Assembly (NCBI RefSeq): GCF_019297835.1
Contig: NZ_CP079203.1
Span: 4,211,168 to 4,275,167 of the forward strand
Reading direction: 5' to 3'
From: Sphingomonas sanguinis
Lineage (GTDB): Bacteria > Pseudomonadota > Alphaproteobacteria > Sphingomonadales > Sphingomonadaceae
DNA: 64,000 nucleotides
This document shows positions 7,818 through 17,356 of this stretch, piece after piece. The notes under the pieces are model-generated. The model was not told the origin of the DNA. It searched no databases and worked only from the letters and a program-made list of their open reading frames with translations. Within the stretch, counting starts at the first letter, position 1, and every line of letters begins with the position of its first letter. The position numbers and the translations under genes were made by a program.

Positions 7818-9011
7818 ATGCGCGCCTCCATCGAGGTCGCCGACATCTTCCGTGCCGCAGGTCCTGCGTACCGGGCTGCCCGCGCCGGGCATCTGAGCCT
7901 CGACCAGCTCAAGGTCATGTCGGCCATCGAACATTGCCGCACCGCCGTCATGGGCGGGCACGTCGAAGCCTGTACCGACTGCGGGCACTGGCGGGTTGCC
8001 TATAACTCCTGCCGCAACCGGCACTGCCCGCGATGCCAGGGCGCGGCCGCGCGGACGTGGCTTGCCGAGCGCGAAGCCGACCTGCTGCCGGTCGGCTATT
8101 TCCATGTCGTCTTCACGCTGCCGGCCGAGGTCGCCGACATTGCGCTCCAGAACAAGGCGGCGGTCTATGGGCTGCTGTTCCAGGCGGCGTCCGGGACGAT
8201 GACGACCATCGCTGCGGACCCGAAGCATCTGGGTGCCCGTATCGGCATCACCGCGGTGCTCCATACGTGGGGCTCGGCGATGACCCATCATCCGCACATC
8301 CACATGATTGTGCCGGGTGGCGGGCTGTCGCCGGACGGCAGCCGCTGGGTGTCGTCACGCCCGGCGTTTCTGCTGCCGGTGCGCGTGCTGGGAAAGCTCT
8401 TCCGCCGCCTGTTCCTGACCCGGCTGATGGCCCTGCACGACGCCGGGCGGCTCGCCTTCCATGGCAGCCTCGCGCACCTCGCCGACCGGCGGGCGTTCCT
8501 GCGCCACATGGCACCGATCCGGAAGAAGCGCTGGGTGGTCTACGCCAAGCCGCCGTTTGCCGGACCGGAGACGGTGCTCGCCTATCTGTCGCGCTACACC
8601 CACCGCGTTGCGATCTCGAACAGTCGGCTGCTGCGCTTAGACGAGACCGGCGTCACCTTCCGCTACAAGGATTACCGCCGGGGTGGTGCTGAACGACAGC
8701 AGGTCATGACGCTGGCCGCCGAGGAGTTCATCCGTCGGTTCCTGCTCCACGTCCTGCCCAAGGGCTTCCACCGCATCCGCCACTACGGCCTGCTCGCCGG
8801 CGCCACCCGCAAGGCGCATCTCGAACGTGCCCGCGAACTGCTTGGGGTTGTGCAGCCTGTCGCGCCCGATGCTCCGGTCGAACCGGACGACATCCGACCG
8901 CCATGCCCGTGTTGCGGCGGGCGTATGGTCGTCGTCGAAACCTTCGAGCGCCAATGCCAGCCCCGCGCTCCGCCGGCCCATGCTCTTCTATCCGGGATGC
9001 AGGCGTCGTGA
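7818..9011 (+). CDS. IS91 family HUH transposase
   Basis: Rolling-circle transposase of 397 aa. An N-terminal zinc ribbon (CTDCGHWRVAYNSCRNRHCPRC, split here as CTDCGHW and CRNRHCPRC, residues about 53-73) precedes the catalytic domain. The HUH metal site is in HHPHIHMIVPGGG, and the tyrosine motif is near YLSRYTHRVAISNSRL. The C-terminal part has another CPCC pair. The tail after about residue 380 (PRAPPAHALLS) is shorter and less orderly than usual, so the last few residues may have been lost or replaced. It starts 6 bp after the recombinase gene and is probably co-transcribed with it. Confidence 0.88.
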   Translation: MRASIEVADIFRAAGPAYRAARAGHLSLDQLKVMSAIEHCRTAVMGGHVEACTDCGHWRVAYNSCRNRHCPRCQGAAARTWLAEREADLLPVGYFHVVFTLPAEVADIALQNKAAVYGLLFQAASGTMTTIAADPKHLGARIGITAVLHTWGSAMTHHPHIHMIVPGGGLSPDGSRWVSSRPAFLLPVRVLGKLFRRLFLTRLMALHDAGRLAFHGSLAHLADRRAFLRHMAPIRKKRWVVYAKPPFAGPETVLAYLSRYTHRVAISNSRLLRLDETGVTFRYKDYRRGGAERQQVMTLAAEEFIRRFLLHVLPKGFHRIRHYGLLAGATRKAHLERARELLGVVQPVAPDAPVEPDDIRPPCPCCGGRMVVVETFERQCQPRAPPAHALLSGMQAS

Positions 9012-9496
9012 CCCGGCACGGCCCGAGAGCAACATACCCCGCAGCGCCGGTGCTCGCGGAGACGGTGCCATCCGCGCCGACCGCCGCCAGAGCGCTGGCC
9101 ACGTCGACTGTTACCGGGCTGTCCCCGCCGGTGAACCCATCCTGCTCACCCGATTCCGGACGGTCCACCTTCAGGGGCGCGTCCACATATGCCGTGTTGC
9201 TGCGCACCCCAGCAGGCCGGAAACCGAAAACCCCATAGCGCACCGCTTGCGGCCCGCGGGTTCGGGCTTCCAAGACTTTCGTACGCCTGCCGGCATCCGA
9301 AACTCTTCAGGGAAGCGGCCCGTCCGGTTCCGGACGTGCACACCGCGAAATCAGACGTTCGTTGACCGGACAGGCAGCGACCGCTTTGCGCCCTAATTCC
9401 GGTCATCTAAGTCTGTCCGCTGAGCACCCGAAAGCGGATATCCGTTTCGTGCCGGCGCAACGGCTATAGCGTTGGCCGTGTACATTGAAGAGGAGC
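9012..9496. other. non-coding stretch between the IS91-type and IS3-type elements
   Basis: No convincing gene. Several short open frames on both strands have arginine- and proline-rich, random-looking translations. It probably contains the terminal region of the IS91-type element and some older flanking DNA. Confidence 0.5.
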
Positions 9497-9575
9497 TGAC
9501 GTCCTCCCTGTTTTTTCATCCAAGCTGGGTGAGAGTTTTCCGGCCCTTTGAAGCCTGTGGGCAAGGAGCTGGGAC

Positions 9576-9842
9576 ATGAAGAAGTCGAGGTACACGGAAG
9601 AGCAGATCGCCTTTGCGCTGAAGCAAGCGGAGCCGGGCACGCCGGTGGCGGAGGTCATCCGCCGTATGGGCGTATCGGAGCAGACCTTCTATCGCTGGAA
9701 GAAGGTGTATGGCGGGCTGGGCGTCGGCGAGCTGCGGCGGGTGAAGCAGCTCGAGGACGAGAACCGCAAGCTGAAGCAGCTCGTCGCGGATCTGAGCCTG
9801 GACAAGCATATTCTGCAGAATGTCCTGGCAAAAAAGCTCTGA
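9576..9842 (+). CDS. IS3 family transposase OrfA
   Basis: DNA-binding N-terminal part of an IS3-type transposase (88 aa): an HTH (KQAEPGTPVAEVIRRMGVSE, then TFYRWKKVYGG) followed by a leucine-zipper helix (VKQLEDENRKLKQLVADLSL). It ends in LAKKL across A6G at 9830-9836, a classical slippery heptamer context (A AAA AAG). A -1 shift there leads directly into the orfB frame (KKALTPGRRREIV), as in other IS3 elements that make an OrfAB fusion. The start ATG follows GGGACATG, with GGAG eight bases upstream. Confidence 0.9.
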   Translation: MKKSRYTEEQIAFALKQAEPGTPVAEVIRRMGVSEQTFYRWKKVYGGLGVGELRRVKQLEDENRKLKQLVADLSLDKHILQNVLAKKL

Positions 9843-10706
9843 CGCCTGGGCGACGGCGCGAGATCGTCGCGCACGTCCAGGCGTCCCACGGCGTCAGCGA
9901 GCGGCGCAGTTGCCTCGCGCTCGGGGTCGACCGCTCATCGGTGCGCTACGTGTCGCATAAGCCTGACCAGGCGCCGCTGCGGCTGCGCATCCACGATCTG
10001 GCGGCAGCACGGGTGCGCTATGGCTTTTTCCGGATCTACATCCTGCTACGCAGGGAGGGCTGGCTGGTGAACCATAAGCGGGTTTACCGGCTCTACCGGG
10101 AGGACGGGTTGAGCCTTCGGCTCAAGCGCCCCCGTCGAGGGCGTCAGCGCGGCGAACCGCGAACGCCAGCCTGCGGCCTCGGCGCCCAACGAGATGTGGT
10201 CGATGGACTTTGTCTCGGATGCCTTGTTCGATGGCCGGCGGCTGCGGGCACTGACGGTGGTCGATGCGTTCACCCGCGAGGCGCTGGCGATCGACGTCGA
10301 TCAGGGCATCAAGGGCGACCAGGTTGTCGCGGCGGTGACGCGGATCGCGTCAGTACGTGGTGCGCCGAAGACCATTCGGGTCGACAACGGCCCGGAGTTC
10401 ATCCCGAAGGCGCTCGACCGATGGGCGTATGAGAACGGCGTCACGCTTGATTTCTCGCGGCCGGGCAAACCGACCGACAACGCCTTCGTCGAGAGCTTCA
10501 ACGGCCGGCTTCGCGACGAGTGCCTGAACAGCCACTGGTTCCTGTCGCTGGCGGAAGCTCGTGCCAAGATCGAGGTCTGGCGCCGGGACTATAACGATAG
10601 CCGTCCTCACACGGCGCTTGGCTGGCTCACGCCAGCCGAATATGCTGCATCCGTCGGGGTTAACCCCGACGGATGCAAACCGGAAACTCGCATCATGCCC
10701 GGATGA
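9830..10706 (+). pseudogene. IS3 family transposase OrfB, frameshifted
   Basis: DDE-type catalytic half of the transposase. Its N-terminal part (KKALTPGRRREIVAHVQ, then RVRYGFFRIYILLRREGW) is in the -1 frame relative to orfA. Near 10135, in the CCCCCGTCGAGGGC stretch, the frame jumps: the rve domain proper continues in the next frame with MWSMDFVSDALFDGRRLRAL. The acidic residues are visible in MDFVSD, RVDNGPEFI and FVESFNGRLRDE. The internal break means no full transposase is made unless a second shift occurs. The family usually needs OrfAB intact, so this copy is probably immobile by itself. Confidence 0.85.
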
Positions 10707-10867
10707 AAAACAGGGGGACCGTCAAACACCGGTCGGTCTCTGGTTGCCGCTGGATGAGAGATTGGGGTCACGTCAGAGCGTCAATCATACGCCGCGAGCG
10801 TACCGTTGTAGTTGCCGAAAGGAACCTATAGAGAACGCTCTCCATCGTCGTTTGAGTAAGTGAGCCG

Positions 10868-10886
10868 TCCCAAAGATATTTTGGGA
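10868..10886. promoter_or_regulatory. short inverted repeat before the nuclease-STAND gene
   Basis: TCCCAAA and TTTGGGA flank GATAT, 74 bp before the GTG start of the giant gene at 10961. It is a candidate operator or a small hairpin in the leader. The rest of the 236-bp gap after the IS3 end shows no gene. Confidence 0.25.
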
Positions 10887-10960
10887 TCAGCACTACTTTC
10901 GAAAGCGAGAACGGCAGGACGAATAGAACCGATCCGGATCAAACGGGCAGGATAGAACAG

Positions 10961-13900
10961 GTGAGCGATTTTACAGGCGCCCGGGGGTCCAATACCGGCG
11001 ACGATTTCCATGAACTCTGGGCCGCACGGCATGCGATGCGGCTCCTAGATGACCGCGATCCGTTACAGGCAATGACGGTCGAGGGCATCGTCCCGACCGA
11101 CGCGACCGGTGTGGTAGATTCGACTTGGGATGGTGTCGATTGCGCGCTCTACGAAGGTGGGCGCAGCGCGTCGGACGCCGATCGCATCGTAATCGAACAG
11201 CTCAAATATTCGGCGGCCAATCCTACGGCCAGCTGGACTGTCGCGCGGATTTGGCAAGGCGAAAAGCGCGAGGACAGCGTGCTCCATCGCTTGGCGAAAG
11301 CCTGGTCAGGAATCCGGAGTTTGAAGCCCAAGGGCCCGATCGAGGTATCGCTGGTCACCAACCAGCCCATTGCCGAGGCCTTGGCTGCCGCGACGGTGAA
11401 GGTCGCGACCGGCGATGTCGCGGTGCCTCGCGACCGTCCGAAGGGGCAGGCCACGGACGAAATCAAGCTGGCCTACGCTTCTGGCTTGGCCAAAAAAGAT
11501 TTGCCGCTCTTCGCCGGCGCGCTCCGCTTCGACGGCAGCACGGGGTCTCGCTTCGCCATTGAGGACAAACTGCTCGGCGACATGGCCGGCTGGACCGATC
11601 TCGAGATGCAAACTGCGGTCGCCAAACTGCGGCAGTTCATCCGCCATCGCATGCGGCCGGAGTTCGCGGGGGAGGTGATCACCAAGGAGAAGATACTCAT
11701 CGGGTTGGGCGTCGCGGACATCGGCGCGCTGTTTCCATGTCCCGCGGAACTAAAGTCGGTCGCGAACCGGGTGCCGCGGGCAAGCGTAGCCGACGCGGCC
11801 TCGAAACTTCTCGCCGGCGAGCAGCGCATCTGCCTTCACGGTGTCGGCGGAATCGGCAAGACGACTGCGCTCCAGCAGATCGAGGCGACCCTCCCGGATC
11901 ATTCGGTCATGGTCACCTTCGATTGCTATGGTGGCGGCACCTATCTCGACGCGGCTGCGCTGCGGCATCGCCCGATCGACGCTTTTCTGCAGCTAAGCAA
12001 CGAGCTTGCGACCCGGCTTCGATTGCCCATCCTACTCGGGCGGCATCAGTTCAGCGACCCGGCACGGCTGTTCTGGAATCGTCTTTGCCATGCCGCCAAG
12101 GCGCATGCGGCCGAATATCCTGATGGCCTAATCGTGATCGCAGTCGACGCGGCGGACAATTCCGTCACCGCCGCCGCCGCCCGCAAGCCGGCAGAACAGA
12201 GTTTCATTCGGGATTTTCTCGAACTGGGCGAGCTGCCAGCAAATGTGCGGTTCGTCGTCACCGCGCGCACCGGCCGGTTGCCGGAGATCGCTCTGCCTGG
12301 CAATTATGTGCCGATGGAGCTCCGGCCGTTCAGTCGTGCCGAGACCGAAGCCCATGTGCGTTCGGTCTGGAACGCGCCGGCCGAGTGGCTCGATCTTTTC
12401 CATGAGCTGACGCACGGCGTGCCGCGCGTCCAGGCCTATGCCTTGGACCTGGGCGTGGCTGCGCCAGAACTCGCCATCGACCGCCTCCTGCCCGGCGGCC
12501 GGTCGCTGGATCAGGTATTCCGCGAACAATTCCGGCTGGCGCTCGGCAAGAGCGGCAATCCGGCTGACGTCGCGAAATATTGTGCAGGACTGATTGCGCT
12601 TGCCCGCCCTGTACCGCTGACGGACTTGAGTGGCGTCCTCGATATCCCCGTCCCAGCGCTGATCGACATCTGTACCGACATGGCACCGGCGATCCGTTTG
12701 CGCGACGGCCAGGTCGGGTTTGCCGACGAGGACTTTGAGCATTTCGTGCGCAAAGAGGGCGCGTCGACACTTAACGAGATTACGCGCCGAACCGCCGAAT
12801 GGCTATTCGCGCGGTGCAAGAGCGATGCCTATGCCGCGCAGCACGTCGCGGGCGCGCTCCTGTCTGCGGACCGCGGCGCCGATCTGCTGAACTTGGTCGA
12901 GGAAGAGCCGTCCCCGCCCGTGATCCTCGATCCCGTGGAGCGCCGCGAAGCCGAGCTTACCCGCCTGCGTCTTGCGATCCTCGCTTGTCGCAAGGCGGGC
13001 GATGCTGCGCGCGCGATGCGATTCGTGTTGATCGGCGGCGAGGGGTTGAAGACCGAGCGCGCACTCCGTGCGCTGCTCGCAAACAATCCTGATCTTGCCG
13101 TGCGCTTTGCGCCGGAGACAGCCGGGCGGCTGATCCTAACCGACCCTGAGCAGATCGCCTATCATGGCGCCTTTCTGATCCAGAAGCAGGTCGTCGATGC
13201 CATTGCGGGCGATCACGTCTCGCTCCGCGAAGGCAGGCGTCTGATCCGCGCATGGATGGCCGAGCGCCAGGACAGCACAGCCGAGCGCGACCGGCGCGAC
13301 TGGCGAGTCGACGTTTCCGATGTCACGGCGAACATCGAGACCGTGCTACGCGCAAAGGGGCCAGCAGAGGCACTGGAAGCACTTGGCACCTGGCGACCGA
13401 GGCGGCTGCGGCTGAAGGTCGCAAGGCAGCTCGTGCCCCGCCTTCTTGCGCAGGGCGAGGGCGATCTCCTTCATCGGATTCTTGCAACCGGTGTACTGAA
13501 ACTTTGGGAAGAGCCGTTCCTACTCGTGCCGATGACGATAGCTGGCGAGACTGTCGATCCGAGCCGCCTCGCGGCAGGAATCGCCGCTCTGCTGCGGCGT
13601 CGGCTCGACATAGGACGCTTCCTGTCGGCTCAGACATCGACGACGGATCTGCGTGGCTGGATTATCGATATCATCATGTCGGGGTGCGAGCTGCTGGCCA
13701 CCGAGGCCGCGGCGAAGACCATGGTGGATGACTTTCTCGACGCCATTTTGCGGCCTGCCAACAGACGGATCGAGAATCAGTTCATCAGCGCGACCGCAAG
13801 TCTGGACTTGCTCTTTCGTGCGCATGCACTCCGTGCTGCCCGTGCTAAGGCGACGCCGGTATCGACCGACCTATATGTCCCGCGTCCCGAGCCGGAAACG

Positions 13901-16900
13901 AAGGAAGAGAAAGAGCGCCGTGCTTGGCGCGAGAACGATGCGGACCGCAAGCTCAACGAACTCACAAACGCGATCTTCCCGATCTACGCGGCCACTGCAA
14001 CGGCGCTGGTCGTCGCTTCTGAACCGGCCGCCCTCGCGGAAATGCTGGAAGCGGCAGCCAGGAAGCGCGAAGACAATAGTTGGCGTCTGGCGCGCGATTT
14101 GAGCGGAAGCGCGCTCGCCCAGGCGGCGGCGCGCACCATGATGCTTCTGGCCGCGCGCGGCGCCGATTCCAACCTGCTGCTGTCCACGGCGCGGCGCGTG
14201 CATGGACGATGGGGAACCGGAGACCTTGCCCCCGATCTCGCATTCGGAGAGCGCATCGCGCTTCGCTCGGAACTGCACACCGACATGCTCGCCTATATCA
14301 CCAAATCGGTCGTGGCCATTCGCGGACATCGTATCGGTGCGGACGAAAAATCAAAGGCGCTGCTCGCTTATGCGCGTCTGTTGGTGCCGATCAGTCCCGA
14401 CGATGCCAGCGCGATCTTCCAGAGCGCAGTGGAGGCGGCGAGCCAATTGGATCGGGAGATCATTGGACAGCTGAAACTGCTGGCGGTGCTGTTCAAGCAG
14501 GGGTGCGCCGATGTGGCGGATCGACGTACAGCCGCACGCGAGCTCTCCGAAGTGCTGGCCGACGCCGCGATCCGCCTGGACGGAGAGGGAGAGCTTCCAT
14601 GGGATTCCGTGATGGACGCCCTTGCCCAACTCGACCTTCCAGTCGCCCTGGCCAATGCCGCCAAATGGGAAGACGCAAACCTCGCAAGTTTTCGAGAGAC
14701 GCTCGAGCCTGTCCTGAAATCAGGTTTGGCGACCGGCCTGGTTTCGCCGTCTGTCGCTATGGCACTCGCGCTGATGATGCAGGGCGATCACGGCGTCGTC
14801 GAAGCATCGTTGCATCATCTCCCCTCCGATGCCCCCCTTGCGTCGTTTCTGGAAGAAGCCGCCTGGGATGCGCTCATCCGGCACAATCACCGTGACAACG
14901 GTAAGCTAATCGCGCGTGTTGAAAAGGTGCAATCGCCGGGATTCATGGGGAATGCGCTGCTCCAACGCGGCGCGTTCCTCGCTAAGTTGCCGGAGGTAAA
15001 GCGGGGTCGCGCCTCCGGCGGATTGGGAGGTATCGACAGGACCTCCAAGGCGACAACGCCCCGGCCTAGCTGGGCGCGGGATGTCCTGCTCGACACCGAA
15101 AAGCTCGAACAAGAGATCAAAGCGGCGCTCAACGTCGCGCGTGCGAGCAAGAATTATATCTCTGCCTCCGAGGTTGTCGGATGGGCCGCTTGCAATGTTG
15201 ACCTGCGGGATCGCACCGCTTTTCTGGACGCCCTGACCGGCGTGAAGATTGGCGTAGGCGGTGAAGTCGTCGAGCGGCTTTTGACCCTGTTGCCGCAATG
15301 GGATTCCCCGGCAATTCGGCATTGGGCATCGTCAAAACTTCCGGGCGTGATTACCCGCCGGCTCCCGGATTTCATTCGCTACATCGCGCACGGCGAGACG
15401 TCGCTCCCCACGGCGATCGAATGGACCGGGATGGCCTCCGCTTCGGTCGTCGATCTTATCCTCCGCGGGGTGGAAGTGCACGGGCAAGCATTCAGCGGTG
15501 ACCAAGTCTTTGCCCTGGCAGTGTTGATTGCGGGCCATCTCGGATCGCAATCGGCGGCTGGCACGGCGACCTGGTATGCGCGAAGACTGGCAGACCGTAT
15601 CGACCTCGAAGACCGCGACCAAATCTGGGCGTCGGAAGATGTGCCTGTTGGCATCCCCGAGGCCGTTGCCCGCTTCTTGTATGCATGCATGGGCGATTAC
15701 GATGTCCGAGTCCGATGGCGTGCCGCACACGCGATGCGGCGTCTGGCGAGGCTCGGCGCAACCGCGGAGCTGCAAGCGCTGACTCGCGAGCATGGCCGCA
15801 AGACCGAGACCGTATTTCGTTCGCCCGCTCTCGATTTTTACTGGATCGCCGCGCGGATGTGGTTCGTCATCGCGTTCGATCGCATTGCGGGCGAGGTGCC
15901 GCAGGTCGCCACGCTCGCCGGCACGGAACTTCTGCGCACAGCATTGGATCAGGATTTCCCGCACATTCTCCTGACAAGCTTCGCGCGCGACGCTTGTCTC
16001 AAGCTGGCCGCGGCGAGCGTGCTTCCGCTTGATAAGGACACCCGGCACGCTCTCGAATGCGTGGGCAAATCGACCCTCGAACCGGTCGAACGTCCGGATT
16101 GGTCTGCACGCACGCGAAACCCCCTTTCGGTCGACAAGGAACGACGCTTCGATTTCGATCCGATGGACACCATACCCTATTGGTACGATCGCGTGCTCGA
16201 TGCCTTTGCCGATGTTTCTCAGGCGCAGCTGCTTGCCGAAGCGGAAAACTGGATCATCGACCGCTGGGGCTATGACGGAAAAATCCGCTCCTATGAAGCC
16301 GAACGCCGCGGTCACCGGTTCTCGGAGCGGGAATGGTCGCTCGCCAGCAATGGGCATGGGGCGAACCCGACACTGGAAAGGCTCAACACGCATCTCGAGT
16401 GGCACGCCTTATGGTGCGCGGTCGGTCAATTGATGAAAACCGAGCCACTCGCGGCAATCCCCGATAGCGATTGGGATGCCATGGCTCGGAGGGTGTCGGG
16501 CGAAATGCTTACCCAGCCGCCGCACTGGGCCACGGACATTCGGCAACCCGTGCCGCTTTGCGAGGACTTCTGGCGCCAGCCCAGCGAGCCTCTGGGCACG
16601 TGGGTCGATCAAGTAACGGAAGCCAAGATGCGTAGTGAGCTAATGCCGGCGGATCGCCCGGAGTATCTGCTGGTTGCCGGCGGTTGGCGGATCGCCACCT
16701 ACGAACGTTCCGAGACAGTTGCGTTTTCGAGCGCGCTTGTGGACCCGGAGCTCGCACCATCGCTGCTGCGCACGCTCCAGACGATGGAGAGTGCCTGGGA
16801 CTATGGGCTCCCGCGAGACGGAGACGAGTCGGATCATGACGAGGCCGAACACGGCCCATACCAAATGATTCCATGGCTTCGCACGATCTCGGCGGTTGGC

Positions 16901-17356
16901 GATATCGATGAGCTCGATCCGCTGCGCGGGAATGCCAGCCTGATCGACTGGACGCCGGGCCGTCGCGTGTCCGGAGCGCACGGCCTGGCCCGAAACGATG
17001 AAGGCAGGATCTCTTGGTCCACGCCCGGCAAGCCGCCCATGTTCCTCTACGAGGTTTGGGGAGAGAATGAGCGCGACGAAGAACGCTATCAGGCGCAACA
17101 ATTCGTGGCCGGCCGTCGGCTTTTGGTTGAGCGCGAGCAATTGCGGGAATTTCTGGCAGCCGAGGGTCTCGAGCTGGTGATCGAAGTGGAGATCAGACGT
17201 GAAGGACGTAACAGTCGACGAAGCTATGACGCGGAAGATCAAACCCCCGAGGCGGCGTACGACAGAGTCTACCGCTTCGACGGGGCTGGGAGATTCCACG
17301 TCGCCGAAGGATATATTGGGCGTTGGACGGGAGATCGTTCGGCAACTTCAGCTTGA
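10961..17356 (+). CDS. giant STAND NTPase with N-terminal Cap4/DUF4297-like nuclease domain (2131 aa)
   Basis: Built like an antiviral STAND sensor. Residues about 1-120 look like a PD-(D/E)xK nuclease of the Cap4/DUF4297 type: a GSNTGDDFHELWAARHAMRLL helix, then STWDGVDCALYEG (D57, D60) and IVIEQLKYS (Q80-x-K82). The P-loop NTPase follows, with Walker A GVGGIGKTT at 294-302, Walker B GLIVIAVDAADN at about 389-400, and FVVTARTGR as a likely sensor strand near 431-439. The remaining 1500 or so residues are helical and repeat-like, the place where Avs-type proteins bind a phage protein. GTG start. No frameshift over 6.4 kb argues for selection. It overlaps the next gene by 158 nt. The sensor-effector role is inference from architecture; the target is unknown. 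Size exceeds typical Avs proteins known to me. Confidence 0.8.
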   Translation: MSDFTGARGSNTGDDFHELWAARHAMRLLDDRDPLQAMTVEGIVPTDATGVVDSTWDGVDCALYEGGRSASDADRIVIEQLKYSAANPTASWTVARIWQGEKREDSVLHRLAKAWSGIRSLKPKGPIEVSLVTNQPIAEALAAATVKVATGDVAVPRDRPKGQATDEIKLAYASGLAKKDLPLFAGALRFDGSTGSRFAIEDKLLGDMAGWTDLEMQTAVAKLRQFIRHRMRPEFAGEVITKEKILIGLGVADIGALFPCPAELKSVANRVPRASVADAASKLLAGEQRICLHGVGGIGKTTALQQIEATLPDHSVMVTFDCYGGGTYLDAAALRHRPIDAFLQLSNELATRLRLPILLGRHQFSDPARLFWNRLCHAAKAHAAEYPDGLIVIAVDAADNSVTAAAARKPAEQSFIRDFLELGELPANVRFVVTARTGRLPEIALPGNYVPMELRPFSRAETEAHVRSVWNAPAEWLDLFHELTHGVPRVQAYALDLGVAAPELAIDRLLPGGRSLDQVFREQFRLALGKSGNPADVAKYCAGLIALARPVPLTDLSGVLDIPVPALIDICTDMAPAIRLRDGQVGFADEDFEHFVRKEGASTLNEITRRTAEWLFARCKSDAYAAQHVAGALLSADRGADLLNLVEEEPSPPVILDPVERREAELTRLRLAILACRKAGDAARAMRFVLIGGEGLKTERALRALLANNPDLAVRFAPETAGRLILTDPEQIAYHGAFLIQKQVVDAIAGDHVSLREGRRLIRAWMAERQDSTAERDRRDWRVDVSDVTANIETVLRAKGPAEALEALGTWRPRRLRLKVARQLVPRLLAQGEGDLLHRILATGVLKLWEEPFLLVPMTIAGETVDPSRLAAGIAALLRRRLDIGRFLSAQTSTTDLRGWIIDIIMSGCELLATEAAAKTMVDDFLDAILRPANRRIENQFISATASLDLLFRAHALRAARAKATPVSTDLYVPRPEPETKEEKERRAWRENDADRKLNELTNAIFPIYAATATALVVASEPAALAEMLEAAARKREDNSWRLARDLSGSALAQAAARTMMLLAARGADSNLLLSTARRVHGRWGTGDLAPDLAFGERIALRSELHTDMLAYITKSVVAIRGHRIGADEKSKALLAYARLLVPISPDDASAIFQSAVEAASQLDREIIGQLKLLAVLFKQGCADVADRRTAARELSEVLADAAIRLDGEGELPWDSVMDALAQLDLPVALANAAKWEDANLASFRETLEPVLKSGLATGLVSPSVAMALALMMQGDHGVVEASLHHLPSDAPLASFLEEAAWDALIRHNHRDNGKLIARVEKVQSPGFMGNALLQRGAFLAKLPEVKRGRASGGLGGIDRTSKATTPRPSWARDVLLDTEKLEQEIKAALNVARASKNYISASEVVGWAACNVDLRDRTAFLDALTGVKIGVGGEVVERLLTLLPQWDSPAIRHWASSKLPGVITRRLPDFIRYIAHGETSLPTAIEWTGMASASVVDLILRGVEVHGQAFSGDQVFALAVLIAGHLGSQSAAGTATWYARRLADRIDLEDRDQIWASEDVPVGIPEAVARFLYACMGDYDVRVRWRAAHAMRRLARLGATAELQALTREHGRKTETVFRSPALDFYWIAARMWFVIAFDRIAGEVPQVATLAGTELLRTALDQDFPHILLTSFARDACLKLAAASVLPLDKDTRHALECVGKSTLEPVERPDWSARTRNPLSVDKERRFDFDPMDTIPYWYDRVLDAFADVSQAQLLAEAENWIIDRWGYDGKIRSYEAERRGHRFSEREWSLASNGHGANPTLERLNTHLEWHALWCAVGQLMKTEPLAAIPDSDWDAMARRVSGEMLTQPPHWATDIRQPVPLCEDFWRQPSEPLGTWVDQVTEAKMRSELMPADRPEYLLVAGGWRIATYERSETVAFSSALVDPELAPSLLRTLQTMESAWDYGLPRDGDESDHDEAEHGPYQMIPWLRTISAVGDIDELDPLRGNASLIDWTPGRRVSGAHGLARNDEGRISWSTPGKPPMFLYEVWGENERDEERYQAQQFVAGRRLLVEREQLREFLAAEGLELVIEVEIRREGRNSRRSYDAEDQTPEAAYDRVYRFDGAGRFHVAEGYIGRWTGDRSATSA

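Larger units (their letters stand above)
6903..9011 (+). mobile_element. IS91-type element (recombinase plus HUH transposase)
   Basis: A tyrosine recombinase gene and an IS91-family transposase gene lie 6 bp apart on one strand, the standard arrangement of one IS91 subgroup. These elements move by rolling-circle replication and lack terminal inverted repeats, so I cannot place the ends; the limits given are those of the two genes. Non-coding sequence on both sides (about 6680-6902 and 9012-9496) probably holds the terminal regions. Confidence 0.8.
9497..10724 (+). mobile_element. IS3 family insertion sequence (1.23 kb, degraded)
   Basis: Terminal inverted repeats are readable: TGACGTCCTCCCTGTTTTTT at the left against the complement of the right end, TGACGGTCCCCCTGTTTTT, both followed by CATCC. 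Between them lie orfA and a frameshifted orfB. The bases next to the ends (AGC left, AAC right) do not match, so there is no visible target duplication; a rearrangement may have followed insertion. A partial inverted copy of the same element lies at 23044-23397. Confidence 0.88.

Noticed and set aside
8827..9406. Short frames at the end of the IS91-type element
   Set aside because: Overlapping frames on both strands with random composition; nothing resembles a passenger gene.
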